Part shown: one piece after another, positions 1 to 6,097 of the stretch
Layout of the letters: each line of letters starts with the position of its first letter
Numbering within the stretch: the first letter of the stretch is position 1
Assembly (NCBI GenBank): GCA_027324025.1
Contig: DAHVYW010000125.1
Span: forward strand, 1-12,961
Direction: 5' to 3'
DNA length: 12,961 nt
Source: JAJZQD01 sp021847735
GTDB lineage: Bacteria; Bacillota; Thermincolia; Thermincolales; UBA2595
Translations under genes and position numbers: made by a program
Notes under the pieces: generated by a model
What the model saw: the letters and a program-made list of their open reading frames with translations, nothing else
What the model was told of the DNA's origin: nothing
The model's database searches: none

Positions 1-101
1 CCAAGGTATTTTACCCTGATATCGTTCACCTGGTCCAGGTTGGCAGCAGCAGTTATGTCCAAAAGGGCTTCTGTTTTCATAGATTCAAGCTTGTCCCTCA
101 T
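1..101 (-). CDS. pheS: Phenylalanyl-tRNA synthetase alpha subunit, N-terminus only
   Basis: This is the 5' end of pheS; the gene runs off the left edge of the window. PheS is the catalytic alpha subunit of the cytoplasmic alpha2beta2 enzyme that charges tRNA-Phe. The 33 visible codons begin MRDKLESMKTEALLDITAAA and continue to an RVKYLG segment, the typical start of the N-terminal coiled-coil arm. Two ATG codons are adjacent (104 and 101). I chose 101 because the AAGGAGG ribosome site at 108-114 is then six bases away, against three for the upstream ATG. A phenylalanine T-box leader lies immediately upstream, which independently supports the identity. The catalytic domain is outside the window. 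Confidence 0.93.
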   Translation of the reverse strand, partial: MRDKLESMKTEALLDITAAANLDQVNDIRVKYL

Positions 102-140
102 CATTTTCCTCCTTGTCTGTTTCTTGATTAAGCAAGTTAT

Positions 141-378
141 AAAAATAGCTTTCGTCCCTAAGGGACGAAAGCTTCAATTTCGCGGTACCACCCTTTAATA
201 ATCAAAAATCTCTTTTCCCAGTACGGGCATAATGCCTATACACGCTTCCGGTTAACGGTGGAAGTATCCGGCCAGACCTAATATCATACGAATTCAGCCC
301 GCTGCTTCCGGGTGAACTTCACCTGGTCTCTCTTGAAAAGGCTTCCAGTCTCAGGCCTCTACTCCCTGTACAAAAAAA
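141..378 (-). promoter_or_regulatory. T-box leader (tRNA-Phe sensing) of pheS
   Basis: This is a tRNA-responsive transcription attenuator read on the minus strand. The conserved 14-base T-box AGGGTGGTACCGCG is at 181-194. A competing intrinsic terminator follows: a near-perfect hairpin at 148-172 with a T-rich tract at 140-147. Stem I is visible: an AGTA loop-E element near 365, an AGAGAG bulge motif near 330, and a GAATTC segment at 290-295 whose TTC (290-292) is a phenylalanine codon in specifier position. By the known T-box mechanism, uncharged tRNA-Phe pairs with TTC and the antiterminator, allowing pheS transcription. I see no clear promoter between this leader and the hairpin at 371-420. 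The outer boundary is approximate. Confidence 0.92.
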
Positions 379-420
379 GACCAAGCTACTTTACCCGTGC
401 ATCGCATTTCAGGTAGCTTG
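371..420 (-). terminator. Intrinsic terminator after the YqzL-like gene
   Basis: On the minus strand, CAAGCTAC (413-420) pairs with GTAGCTTG (382-389). Seven consecutive T residues (372-378) follow shortly after. The hairpin has a long loop of about 23 bases. It lies 24 bases past the stop codon of the 34-codon gene and just before the pheS T-box. It probably isolates the small gene, or partly attenuates readthrough into pheS. Confidence 0.7.
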
Positions 421-443
421 TTTAGTTGTATACCCCACGCCAA

Positions 444-548
444 TCAGTGTGTTGCCACTCTTTTATCCAATCGTTTATAAATAATGTACGCAGTTATTGA
501 ACCAGTCGCTTCGAATATCCTCCAAAAAAATTCGGCGGGTAACAACAT
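444..548 (-). CDS. yqzL: YqzL-like small protein (34 aa)
   Basis: This short gene begins ATG TTG TTA CCC and ends at TGA (444-446). The product starts MLLPAEFFWRIFEATGSITA and finishes YIIYKRLDKRVATH. The pattern FFW-x-hydrophobic-FE-x-TG-[NS]-[IV]-x-A/T-Y-hydrophobic-x-[YF]K matches what I remember of the YqzL family, small Firmicutes proteins of roughly 45 residues with no established function. This copy is a little shorter at the C-terminus. It has its own promoter (594-622), a purine-rich ribosome site (GAAAGG) about ten bases upstream, and a terminator (371-420). It therefore looks like an independent monocistronic unit between the methyltransferase and pheS, the position held by sspI in B. 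subtilis. The family call rests on motif memory, not a search. Confidence 0.7.
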   Translation of the reverse strand: MLLPAEFFWRIFEATGSITAYIIYKRLDKRVATH

Positions 549-593
549 TAGACCACTACCTTTCACACATTTCTTGGGGACCTTTCGAATCTG

Positions 594-622
594 ATTATAA
601 CACAACCGTAAATTATTTACAA
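594..622 (-). promoter_or_regulatory. SigA-type promoter for the YqzL-like gene
   Basis: TTGTAA (617-622) and a perfect TATAAT (594-599) are separated by 17 bp. The predicted start is near 587, giving about 40 bases of leader before the ATG at 548. The stop codon of the methyltransferase (617-619) is part of the -35 box. Confidence 0.65.
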
Positions 623-1435
623 GTTTGATTTAGCTTTAGAGCCATGCTGTCGGAAGGCCTCATAAAACACTATTCCGGCCGCTGTTGCCACATTCAGAGA
701 CTCAGCCTCACCCGCCATCGGAATTCTTACTTTGATGTCGGCCGCCCGGCGTAATTCCGGCGATACCCCCCGGGCTTCGTTACCGAAAATTATCGCCAAT
801 GGCAATTTGAAATCAGCCTCATGGACAGGTATCGTGTTTTCCTCCAGGGATGTGACGGCTGAAAATACCGAGTTGCGCCCGAGAAAAGCCTCAATCCCGG
901 TGATGTCCGTCTCACGAACCACCGGAACATGGAAAAGGGAACCCATAGTTGACCTCAGGGTTTTGGCATTATAAAGGTCGGCGCACCCCCTGCTCAAAAT
1001 CACGCCGCCTGCCCCGAAGGCATCGGCAATCCTTATGATTGTCCCCACATTACCAGGGTCCTGCACCCCCTCGACTACAGCAAACATCGATTGGGGGGTG
1101 ACAACCAGATCCGTTAGGGAAACCCCGTTAATCTTAACAAGGCCCATAATCCCCTGGGGGGTATCGGTTTCACCCATGTATTCCATAACCGCATCATTTA
1201 CTCTCACGATTTGTGAAGCTCCCAACCCGGAAATAATGGCTCTAACCGCCGGGTTGTTTTCCCCGCGTTCCGATATTATTATCTTTTCTGGGAAATGCCC
1301 GGAACTGACGGCCTCAGAAACGAATTTGACACCCTCGATGACAAATCGCCGCTCCTGTTCCCTATTCCGCTTTTCCCTTAAGCCCCTGATATATTTTACC
1401 AAGTTGTTTTGTTTACTTGTTATAACAGGTTCCAT
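617..1435 (-). CDS. SpoU/TrmH-family RNA 2'-O-methyltransferase (YsgA-like)
   Basis: This 272-residue protein belongs to the SPOUT class of enzymes, which transfer a methyl group from S-adenosylmethionine to a ribose 2'-OH, usually in rRNA. An N-terminal substrate-binding region (about residues 1-100, including FVIEGVKFV) precedes the SpoU domain. That domain shows motif 1 (QDPGNVGTIIRIADAFG), motif 2 (IIFGNEARGVS) and motif 3 (IPMAGEAESLNVATAAGI), the trefoil-knot cofactor site. The frame is open upstream to an ATG at 1540. I prefer the ATG at 1433-1435, which follows GAGGGTGGG at good spacing and begins MEPVITSKQNNLVKYIRGL, the usual family start. The 35 residues of the longer version do not resemble the family. 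Position between rplT and pheS matches ysgA of B. subtilis. The exact target nucleotide cannot be read from the sequence. Confidence 0.9.
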   Translation of the reverse strand: MEPVITSKQNNLVKYIRGLREKRNREQERRFVIEGVKFVSEAVSSGHFPEKIIISERGENNPAVRAIISGLGASQIVRVNDAVMEYMGETDTPQGIMGLVKINGVSLTDLVVTPQSMFAVVEGVQDPGNVGTIIRIADAFGAGGVILSRGCADLYNAKTLRSTMGSLFHVPVVRETDITGIEAFLGRNSVFSAVTSLEENTIPVHEADFKLPLAIIFGNEARGVSPELRRAADIKVRIPMAGEAESLNVATAAGIVFYEAFRQHGSKAKSNL

Positions 1436-1570
1436 CAATATCCCACCCTCAATATAGAGCCAACTGTGGATTAAACCGCCCGGAATCCAGCAAGGGCCCC
1501 GGCTATTCTCAATTATAAAGCCATTTAATTCTTTTAGCAAATTTGCTGCTTACATAGTGCCCCCCGCCAT

Positions 1571-1593
1571 CAATCAAAAGAGGCAGCCTCTTT
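1571..1593 (-). terminator. Possible weak terminator hairpin upstream of the methyltransferase
   Basis: AAAGAGG (1577-1583) and CCTCTTT (1587-1593) form a 7-bp stem with a three-base loop. Read on the minus strand it is followed by only four T residues. It may limit readthrough from the ribosomal-protein operon, or be an isolated palindrome. Confidence 0.4.
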
Positions 1594-1603
1594 AATTTCG
1601 AAT

Positions 1604-1721
1604 CAGGAAAGAGCAGGTGTGTTCCGCAGAGCGGTCTGACGTCGTCGGCCAAACACTCCGCAAGGAGTGTTTAGCCGAACGGCGTTGTTGCCGTTCGGAG
1701 GAATACACCTGCTCTTTCCTG
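1604..1721. repeat. 118-bp multi-hairpin inverted-repeat element
   Basis: The outer arms are 22 bp each (1604-1625 and 1700-1721). They pair along their whole length with one G-T wobble. Inside are a small CAGA/TCTG hairpin (1627-1638), a 9-bp hairpin with a GCAA tetraloop on the plus strand (1651-1672), and a 9-bp hairpin with a six-base loop (1675-1698). The RNA of either strand would fold as a closed stem with three branches. There is no ORF. It lies between the rplT terminator and the methyltransferase. It could be a MITE-like or other dispersed intergenic repeat, or a structured RNA. I cannot tell whether further copies exist. Confidence 0.85.
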
Positions 1722-1734
1722 CCCCCAAGTTAAA

Positions 1735-1763
1735 CAAAGGGGATGTCTCTTTTGGACACCCCC
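1735..1763 (-). terminator. Intrinsic terminator of the infC-rpmI-rplT operon
   Basis: GGGGATGTC (1739-1747) pairs with GACACCCC (1755-1762), apart from one bulged A. On the minus strand the stem is followed by a T-rich stretch (TTTGTTT). It begins 17 bases past the rplT stop codon. Confidence 0.8.
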
Positions 1764-1779
1764 CACCAAGGCTTTCAAA

Positions 1780-2139
1780 TTAAGCGTTTGCCTTCTTCTT
1801 GGCTACTTCAACAAGCTTGCCGAAGGCCTTTTCGTCAGTCACTGCCATATCTGCAAGCATCTTGCGGTTGACTTCCACACCGGCTTGCTTCAAACCGTTG
1901 ATCAGCTTGCTATAAGACATGCCGTTAATTCTGGCAGCCGCATTGATTCTGGCAATCCATAGTTTGCGGAAATCCCTCTTTTTGGCCTTCCGGTCACGGT
2001 AGGCATATGACAGGGATTTCAGAACCTGCTCGTTAGCCGGTCTGAAAAGCTTGCTCTTGGAACCAAAATATCCTTTGGCCAGCTTTAATATCTTTTTATG
2101 TCTGTTACGGGCAGTAACACCCTTTTTCACCCGTGGCAT
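1780..2139 (-). CDS. rplT: Ribosomal protein bL20
   Basis: This 119-residue, very basic protein begins MPRVKKGVTARNRHKKILKL and contains the typical KGYFGSKSKLFRPANEQVLKS and RDRKAKKRDFRKLWIARINA segments (split here only by position). Length and sequence match bL20, an early assembly protein that binds 23S rRNA in the 50S subunit. It is also the usual feedback regulator of its own operon in Firmicutes. It is the last gene of infC-rpmI-rplT, 28 bases after rpmI, with an AAGGAGG ribosome site before the ATG. Confidence 0.99.
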   Translation of the reverse strand: MPRVKKGVTARNRHKKILKLAKGYFGSKSKLFRPANEQVLKSLSYAYRDRKAKKRDFRKLWIARINAAARINGMSYSKLINGLKQAGVEVNRKMLADMAVTDEKAFGKLVEVAKKKANA

Positions 2140-2167
2140 ATGTTAAAACCTCCTTTGTTCATGTAAA

Positions 2168-2365
2168 TTAAGCATAGGGAATTAAGCGTTTAATCTTTTG
2201 AGCGTCCGCTGCGGAAACAAGGCCCGATTTGCGGAGGTTTCTCTTCCTCTTGGAGCTCTTTTTTTCTAATATATGGCTTTTATACGCTTTAGCTTTTTTA
2301 ATTTTGCCTGTTCCTGTCAATTTAAATCTCTTTGCTGCACCCCGGTGGGTTTTCATTTTGGGCAT
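2168..2365 (-). CDS. rpmI: Ribosomal protein bL35
   Basis: This 65-residue, lysine-rich protein begins MPKMKTHRGAAKRFKLTGTG, the hallmark start of bL35, and ends KRLIPYA. It is a structural protein of the 50S subunit. Its usual length is 64-66 residues. It sits between infC and rplT, 15 bases after infC, with a GAGGAGG-type ribosome site. It should be translated from the polycistronic message controlled by the leader upstream of infC. Confidence 0.99.
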   Translation of the reverse strand: MPKMKTHRGAAKRFKLTGTGKIKKAKAYKSHILEKKSSKRKRNLRKSGLVSAADAQKIKRLIPYA

Positions 2366-2380
2366 ATGATTTCCTCCTCT

Positions 2381-2893
2381 CTAGTCCTGTTTTGGTGCTA
2401 AAATCATTATCATATTTCGTCCTTCAACTTTTGGATGTCTCTCTATGGTGGCAAAATCCTTGGTGGTTTCCGCCACCCTTGCTAAAAGTTTTTTTCCTAA
2501 CTCGGCATGGGCTAATTCGCGGCCCCTGAACATAAGGGTCACTTTCACCTTGTCACCTTCTGTTAAGAATTTGATGGCATTTTTAGTTTTGACCTCCAGG
2601 TCATGGTCCTCAATGTTAGGCCGCATTTTAACTTCCTTGACATTGACGGTTTTCTGCTTCTTGCGGGTTTCCTTTTCACGCTTGCTTTGCTCATACTTAA
2701 ATTTCCCAAAGTCCATGATGCGGCAAACAGGCGGTTTGGCCATAGGGGCAATTTCAACAAGGTCCAGTTCTTTCTCCTGGGCCATACGTAGGGCTTCCTT
2801 TGCAGCGACAATCCCAAGCTGTTCCCCTTCAGGACTGAGTAACCTTACTTCTTTTACCCTGATTTCCTCATTGATACGCATATCTTTGCTAAT
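2381..2893 (-). CDS. infC: Translation initiation factor IF-3 (ATT start codon)
   Basis: IF-3 binds the 30S subunit, prevents premature 50S joining and proofreads start-codon selection. The N-domain contains INEEIRVKEVRLLSPEGEQLG. The linker is the basic helix around KYEQSKREKETRKKQK. The C-domain includes KVTLMFRGRELAH and ends GRNMIMILAPKQD. The first ATG is at 2881, but the strong site GGAGGTGA (about 2900-2907) is then some 20 bases away. Four codons upstream is ATT (2891-2893), giving ISKDMRINEEIR with the ribosome site correctly spaced. An ATT start followed by SKD is the classic infC arrangement and allows IF-3 to repress its own translation. The product is 170 residues. Confidence 0.97.
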   Translation of the reverse strand: MSKDMRINEEIRVKEVRLLSPEGEQLGIVAAKEALRMAQEKELDLVEIAPMAKPPVCRIMDFGKFKYEQSKREKETRKKQKTVNVKEVKMRPNIEDHDLEVKTKNAIKFLTEGDKVKVTLMFRGRELAHAELGKKLLARVAETTKDFATIERHPKVEGRNMIMILAPKQD

Positions 2894-3067
2894 TAAGAGT
2901 CACCTCCGAAATTTATTTCTCCGTAGAAAAATTAAAAGCGGGTGGTCTGAACCACCCGCTAAAAAACGAAAAACACAAATCAGTTTTACGCAGTAACCTT
3001 ATTAACAGCCTGAGCGTCATAAGGTGAGAAGCGGATGGCTTCTTCTTCTGGAATGTAATATTAAATT
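2894..3067 (-). promoter_or_regulatory. infC operon leader with attenuator (L20-leader-like)
   Basis: About 170 bases of untranslated RNA precede infC. They hold an AAGC/GCTT hairpin near 3030-3045, an ACCTTAT/ATAAGGT pairing (about 2996-3026), and an 11-bp terminator-like stem at 2937-2960 followed by TTTTAATTTTT, all upstream of the infC ribosome site. In B. subtilis this operon is controlled by L20 binding its leader and promoting premature termination. Position and architecture support the same here. I have not matched the fold to the known covariance model. Confidence 0.75.
2928..2960 (-). terminator. Attenuator terminator inside the infC leader
   Basis: On the minus strand AGCGGGTGGT pairs with ACCACCCGCT around a short loop (2937-2960). 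A T-rich tract follows, ending about 25 bases before the infC ribosome site. A full terminator between promoter and gene implies conditional readthrough. Confidence 0.85.
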
Positions 3068-3074
3068 CTTTAGT

Positions 3075-3103
3075 ATTATAACACCGGTAAAATCCCTTGT
3101 CAA
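3075..3103 (-). promoter_or_regulatory. Consensus SigA promoter of infC-rpmI-rplT
   Basis: Perfect TTGACA (3098-3103) and perfect TATAAT (3075-3080) are separated by 17 bp. The predicted start is near 3067. The -35 box lies just past the thrS stop codon (3115-3117), so this operon has its own strong promoter. Confidence 0.92.
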
Positions 3104-3114
3104 ATATTTTCAGT

Positions 3115-5022
3115 TTACCGCTTCAGCCTGATATCCTCTTGCACTGTTTCAATAAATTCCTGCAGGTCTACAGCGCCCTTATCCCCCTCGCCCCGCTTAC
3201 GGACGGCGACGGTTTTATTCTCCACCTCGCGGTCGCCGATGACAAGCATATACGGGACCTTTTCCATCTGGGCTTCCCTGATTTTGTATCCGATTTTTTC
3301 ATTCCTACCGTCAACTTCAGGCCGAATCCCGTTTTGCAGCATAGCCTTACGGATTTCCTCCGCGTAATCCAGGCCCCTGTCAGTGACTGTAAGAAGCTTC
3401 ACCTGTACCGGGGCCAGCCACGCCGGAAAAGCCCCGGCGAAATGCTCAATCAGGATTCCAATAAAACGTTCAATGCTGCCAAACACTACCCGGTGAATCA
3501 TAACCGGCCTGTGCTTCTGCCCGTCTTCCCCGATATAGTTAAGGGCAAACTTTTCAGGCATCTGGAAGTCCAATTGAATGGTACCGCACTGCCAGGTCCG
3601 GCCAATGCAGTCTCTAAGGTGGAAGTCGATTTTGGGACCGTAAAAAGCTCCGTCCCCCTCATTTATTTTGTATTCCATGCCTCTGGCCTCAATAGCCTTT
3701 TTCAGGGCTTCGGTAGCCATATCCCAGATTTCGTCGGAGCCCATGGATTTTTCAGGTTTGGTACTGAGTTCAACATGGTACTCAAACCCAAACACCTTAT
3801 AGAACCTGTCAATTAGGTCAATAACCCCGATTATCTCTTCGGTAATCTGGGAAGGCAGCATAAAGATATGGGCATCGTCCTGGGTGAAGCAGCGCACCCG
3901 CATAAGTCCGTGCAGCGCCCCGGACAACTCATGCCTGTGGACCAACCCCAGTTCCGCCATTCTGATGGGCAGGTCACGGTAACTATGCAGTTTTGATCTG
4001 TAAATCAGGATGCTTCCAGGGCAGTTCATAGGCTTGACAGCAAAGTCGATGTCATCAATTTTCGTGAAATACATGTTTTCCCGGTAATGGTCCCAGTGAC
4101 CTGACTGTTCCCACATTGCCCTGTTAAGGATGACAGGGGTCCGGATTTCGTCATAACCGGCGCGCTTGTGTTCTTCACGCCAGAAACTCTCCAGTTCGTT
4201 CCTCAGAATCATCCCCTTAGGGTGAAAGAACGGGAATCCGGGTCCCTCGTCCTGCATGGAGAAAAGGTCAAGTTCGGTGCCAAGCTTGCGGTGGTCCCTT
4301 TTCTTAGCTTCTTCAATCCGGAAAATGTATTCATCCAGCAAGGATTTTTTGGGAAACGATGTCCCGTAAATCCGCTGCAGCATTTTATTCTTCTCACTGC
4401 CCCGCCAGTAAGCTCCGGCCAGACTTAGAAGTTTGGCCGACTTTATTTTCCCGGTTGAGGGCACGTGCGGCCCAGCGCAAAGGTCAATGAAATCACCCTG
4501 GCGGTAGCAGCTGATAACAGCATCCTCGGGCAGGTCGTTGATGAGTTCAACCTTATATTTCTCTCCGGATGCTTCAAACATTTTGAGGGCCTCCTGTCTC
4601 GAGACCTCAATGCGTTCAAAGGGCAGGTCTTCCTTAATAATCCTTTCCATTTCCTCTTCAATCCGGGCCATATCTTCGGGGGAAAAGTTTTCCGGGACAT
4701 CAAAGTCATAATAAAAGCCCTCGGAAATGGCCGGTCCGATGCCAAACCTGACCCCCGGGAAAAGGTGCCCAACTGCCTGGGCCATGATATGCGCGGTACT
4801 GTGGCGGTATAAATCCCGGCCTTCTTCACTGTCAAAAGTGAAAATTTCCAGGGTGCTGTCCTCATTAACAGGAGTAGATAAATCCACTTTTTTCCCGTTC
4901 AATTTGGCTCCTAAGGCATTCCTGGCCAGTCCCTCACTGATATTCCTGGTAATATCCATTACCGTTGTGCCCCTAGGATAGTCCTTGACTGAACCGTCTT
5001 TTAAAATCACCTTAACTGCCAT
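3115..5022 (-). CDS. thrS: Threonyl-tRNA synthetase
   Basis: This 635-residue class II synthetase charges tRNA-Thr. Domains in order are: a TGS domain (about 1-62); the editing domain (about 65-240) with the HSTAH metal motif at 74-78 and a later CAGPH; the catalytic core (about 245-535); and the anticodon-binding domain (about 540-635). The core shows MNCPG (zinc cysteine), HRHELSG, RVRCFTQDDAHIF (motif 2) and HRVVFGSIERF (motif 3). Length is normal for bacterial ThrRS and no key element is missing. The ATG at 5022 is preceded by AAGGGGG. Expression should be set by the T-box leader upstream. No terminator separates it clearly from the infC promoter, so some readthrough into the infC leader is possible. 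Confidence 0.99.
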   Translation of the reverse strand: MAVKVILKDGSVKDYPRGTTVMDITRNISEGLARNALGAKLNGKKVDLSTPVNEDSTLEIFTFDSEEGRDLYRHSTAHIMAQAVGHLFPGVRFGIGPAISEGFYYDFDVPENFSPEDMARIEEEMERIIKEDLPFERIEVSRQEALKMFEASGEKYKVELINDLPEDAVISCYRQGDFIDLCAGPHVPSTGKIKSAKLLSLAGAYWRGSEKNKMLQRIYGTSFPKKSLLDEYIFRIEEAKKRDHRKLGTELDLFSMQDEGPGFPFFHPKGMILRNELESFWREEHKRAGYDEIRTPVILNRAMWEQSGHWDHYRENMYFTKIDDIDFAVKPMNCPGSILIYRSKLHSYRDLPIRMAELGLVHRHELSGALHGLMRVRCFTQDDAHIFMLPSQITEEIIGVIDLIDRFYKVFGFEYHVELSTKPEKSMGSDEIWDMATEALKKAIEARGMEYKINEGDGAFYGPKIDFHLRDCIGRTWQCGTIQLDFQMPEKFALNYIGEDGQKHRPVMIHRVVFGSIERFIGILIEHFAGAFPAWLAPVQVKLLTVTDRGLDYAEEIRKAMLQNGIRPEVDGRNEKIGYKIREAQMEKVPYMLVIGDREVENKTVAVRKRGEGDKGAVDLQEFIETVQEDIRLKR

Positions 5023-5060
5023 AATATTGTTACCCCCTTATAATAACGGCCCGGACAAAC

Positions 5061-5359
5061 AAAAATCTCCCGCCCCTAGCCTATGGCCAGGGACGAGAGA
5101 TTGTCTCTCGCGGTTCCACCCTGATTCCGCACAAAAATGTCCGGCTCTCTGTACGCTTAACGGGCGTTTCCGGCCAGGCCTGCTTGTAGGTTCAACCCGG
5201 CAGCTCCAAGGTGGTAATTCGGCCGTCCTTACCCTAAAAGGCTTCCAGCCAAGGCCTTTTTTCTCTGGCGGGTGGTACCGGCTTACTTTTCCTCTTCTCA
5301 GCTTTTACATAACCGTTTAATGTTATAGCTGACGATGTAATGCCGCCAAACTCTATGAT
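5061..5359 (-). promoter_or_regulatory. T-box leader (tRNA-Thr sensing) of thrS
   Basis: The T-box AGGGTGGAACCGCG is at 5109-5122 on the minus strand. It overlaps a competing terminator (5061-5102) whose long stem includes AATCTC...GAGATT and is followed by TTTTTG. Stem I is upstream, with AGTA near 5285 and a probable ACC threonine specifier at 5189-5191 within GAACCTAC. The specifier assignment is by analogy with the pheS leader and is less certain than the element itself. Uncharged tRNA-Thr should allow readthrough into thrS. Confidence 0.9.
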
Positions 5360-5365
5360 GATTTT

Positions 5366-5395
5366 ATTATATGATTTAAGCTTGGCAATTGTCAA
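5366..5395 (-). promoter_or_regulatory. Consensus SigA promoter of the thrS T-box transcript
   Basis: Perfect TTGACA (5390-5395) and perfect TATAAT (5366-5371) have an 18-bp spacer. The predicted start is near 5359, at the head of the T-box leader. The TGA stop of the upstream membrane-protein gene lies within the -35 box. Confidence 0.9.
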
Positions 5396-5985
5396 GCCAA
5401 GACCAGCCACACAACAAACAGTTGTATTAATCCCGAAATAAACCCGATTGCAGCGGCTCCTATCTTTAGCCCTCGGGTTTCCCCGGCGTCCGATATTTTG
5501 GTTTCCAACTCCGACAGGTCATATTCCCGTATTCTTTCTTCGGCCCACCGGCAGATATCGGTTTCACTTTCCTTTTCGTTGCGCATTTGGTCTGCAAGGG
5601 TGTCAACAAAACCAGGGATTTCCCGCCTGATAATATCCTCGACTATTCCGGCAATTTTGTATTTAATCCCCTTAGGTACCAAAGCCGGAATCCTATCGTT
5701 AAGCCGCTCCCTGGCAGCATCTACCACAACCCCGGTCAGCCTTTCGAGAATTTCGGGGGCCACACCGGAGTCGTCGGTTACCGCAAACCTGATTTGAGTT
5801 TTAACTATTTCCCCTATCCCTTCAGCCAGTTCTACCTGTTTTTTGGGCAGTACTCCCTGAAATGTGAAATTGAACGGAGTCCTTGCCGGATTCCGGGGCC
5901 AAAACAGAATTTTGAGAGATACGGTGATTATCACCCAACCGGTTAACGCCCCAATAAGCGGCAGTAGGAAAAACAATGTCTTCAC
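5392..5985 (-). CDS. DUF445-family membrane protein
   Basis: This 197-residue protein has a hydrophobic helix at each end: residues 1-30 (LLPLIGALTGWVIITVSLKI) and roughly 175-197 (IGAAAIGFISGLIQLFVVWL). Between them is a largely helical, charged region. The N-terminal GALTGW-x(7)-K followed by FWPRNP, then FTFQGVLPKKQVELAEGIGE, is the signature I associate with DUF445 (YheB-like) proteins, whose biochemical role is unknown. This is a short form; YheB of B. subtilis is nearly twice as long. The start is a GTG at 5985 after AGGGATGG. Both ends carry transmembrane segments, so the middle probably sits on one side of the membrane. It has its own weak promoter and sits between ytxC and the thrS leader. 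Confidence 0.82.
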   Translation of the reverse strand: MKTLFFLLPLIGALTGWVIITVSLKILFWPRNPARTPFNFTFQGVLPKKQVELAEGIGEIVKTQIRFAVTDDSGVAPEILERLTGVVVDAARERLNDRIPALVPKGIKYKIAGIVEDIIRREIPGFVDTLADQMRNEKESETDICRWAEERIREYDLSELETKISDAGETRGLKIGAAAIGFISGLIQLFVVWLVLA

Positions 5986-6017
5986 TTTAGTCCATCCCTT
6001 TTACTTTTTGTGCCCTA

Positions 6018-6046
6018 AATATATCAGAATCGGGATTGGACTGCAA
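6018..6046 (-). promoter_or_regulatory. Probable promoter of the DUF445 gene
   Basis: TTGCAG (6041-6046), a 17-bp spacer and TATATT (6018-6023) match four and five of six consensus bases. It lies between the ytxC terminator and the GTG start at 5985. Confidence 0.5.
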
Positions 6047-6063
6047 TGTAAAATTTACGGTAA

Positions 6064-6093
6064 TCAAAAGACTGCCCCTTTTGGGACAGTCTT
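6064..6093 (-). terminator. Terminator downstream of ytxC
   Basis: AAGACTG (6068-6074) pairs with CAGTCTT (6087-6093), extended inward by three C-G pairs after one mismatch. On the minus strand the stem ends in TTTT. It starts just past the ytxC stop codon at 6098. Confidence 0.75.
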
Positions 6094-6097
6094 CCTC

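Noticed and set aside
1436..1540. N-terminal extension of the SpoU methyltransferase from the ATG at 1540
   Set aside because: The added 35 residues do not look like the family and lack a good ribosome site, while the internal ATG at 1435 has GAGGGTGGG and a typical family start.
3097..3816. Long plus-strand frame opposite the 3' end of thrS (also 1035-1457 and 2445-2996 opposite other genes)
   Set aside because: These are antisense shadows of confidently identified genes, without ribosome sites or recognisable products.
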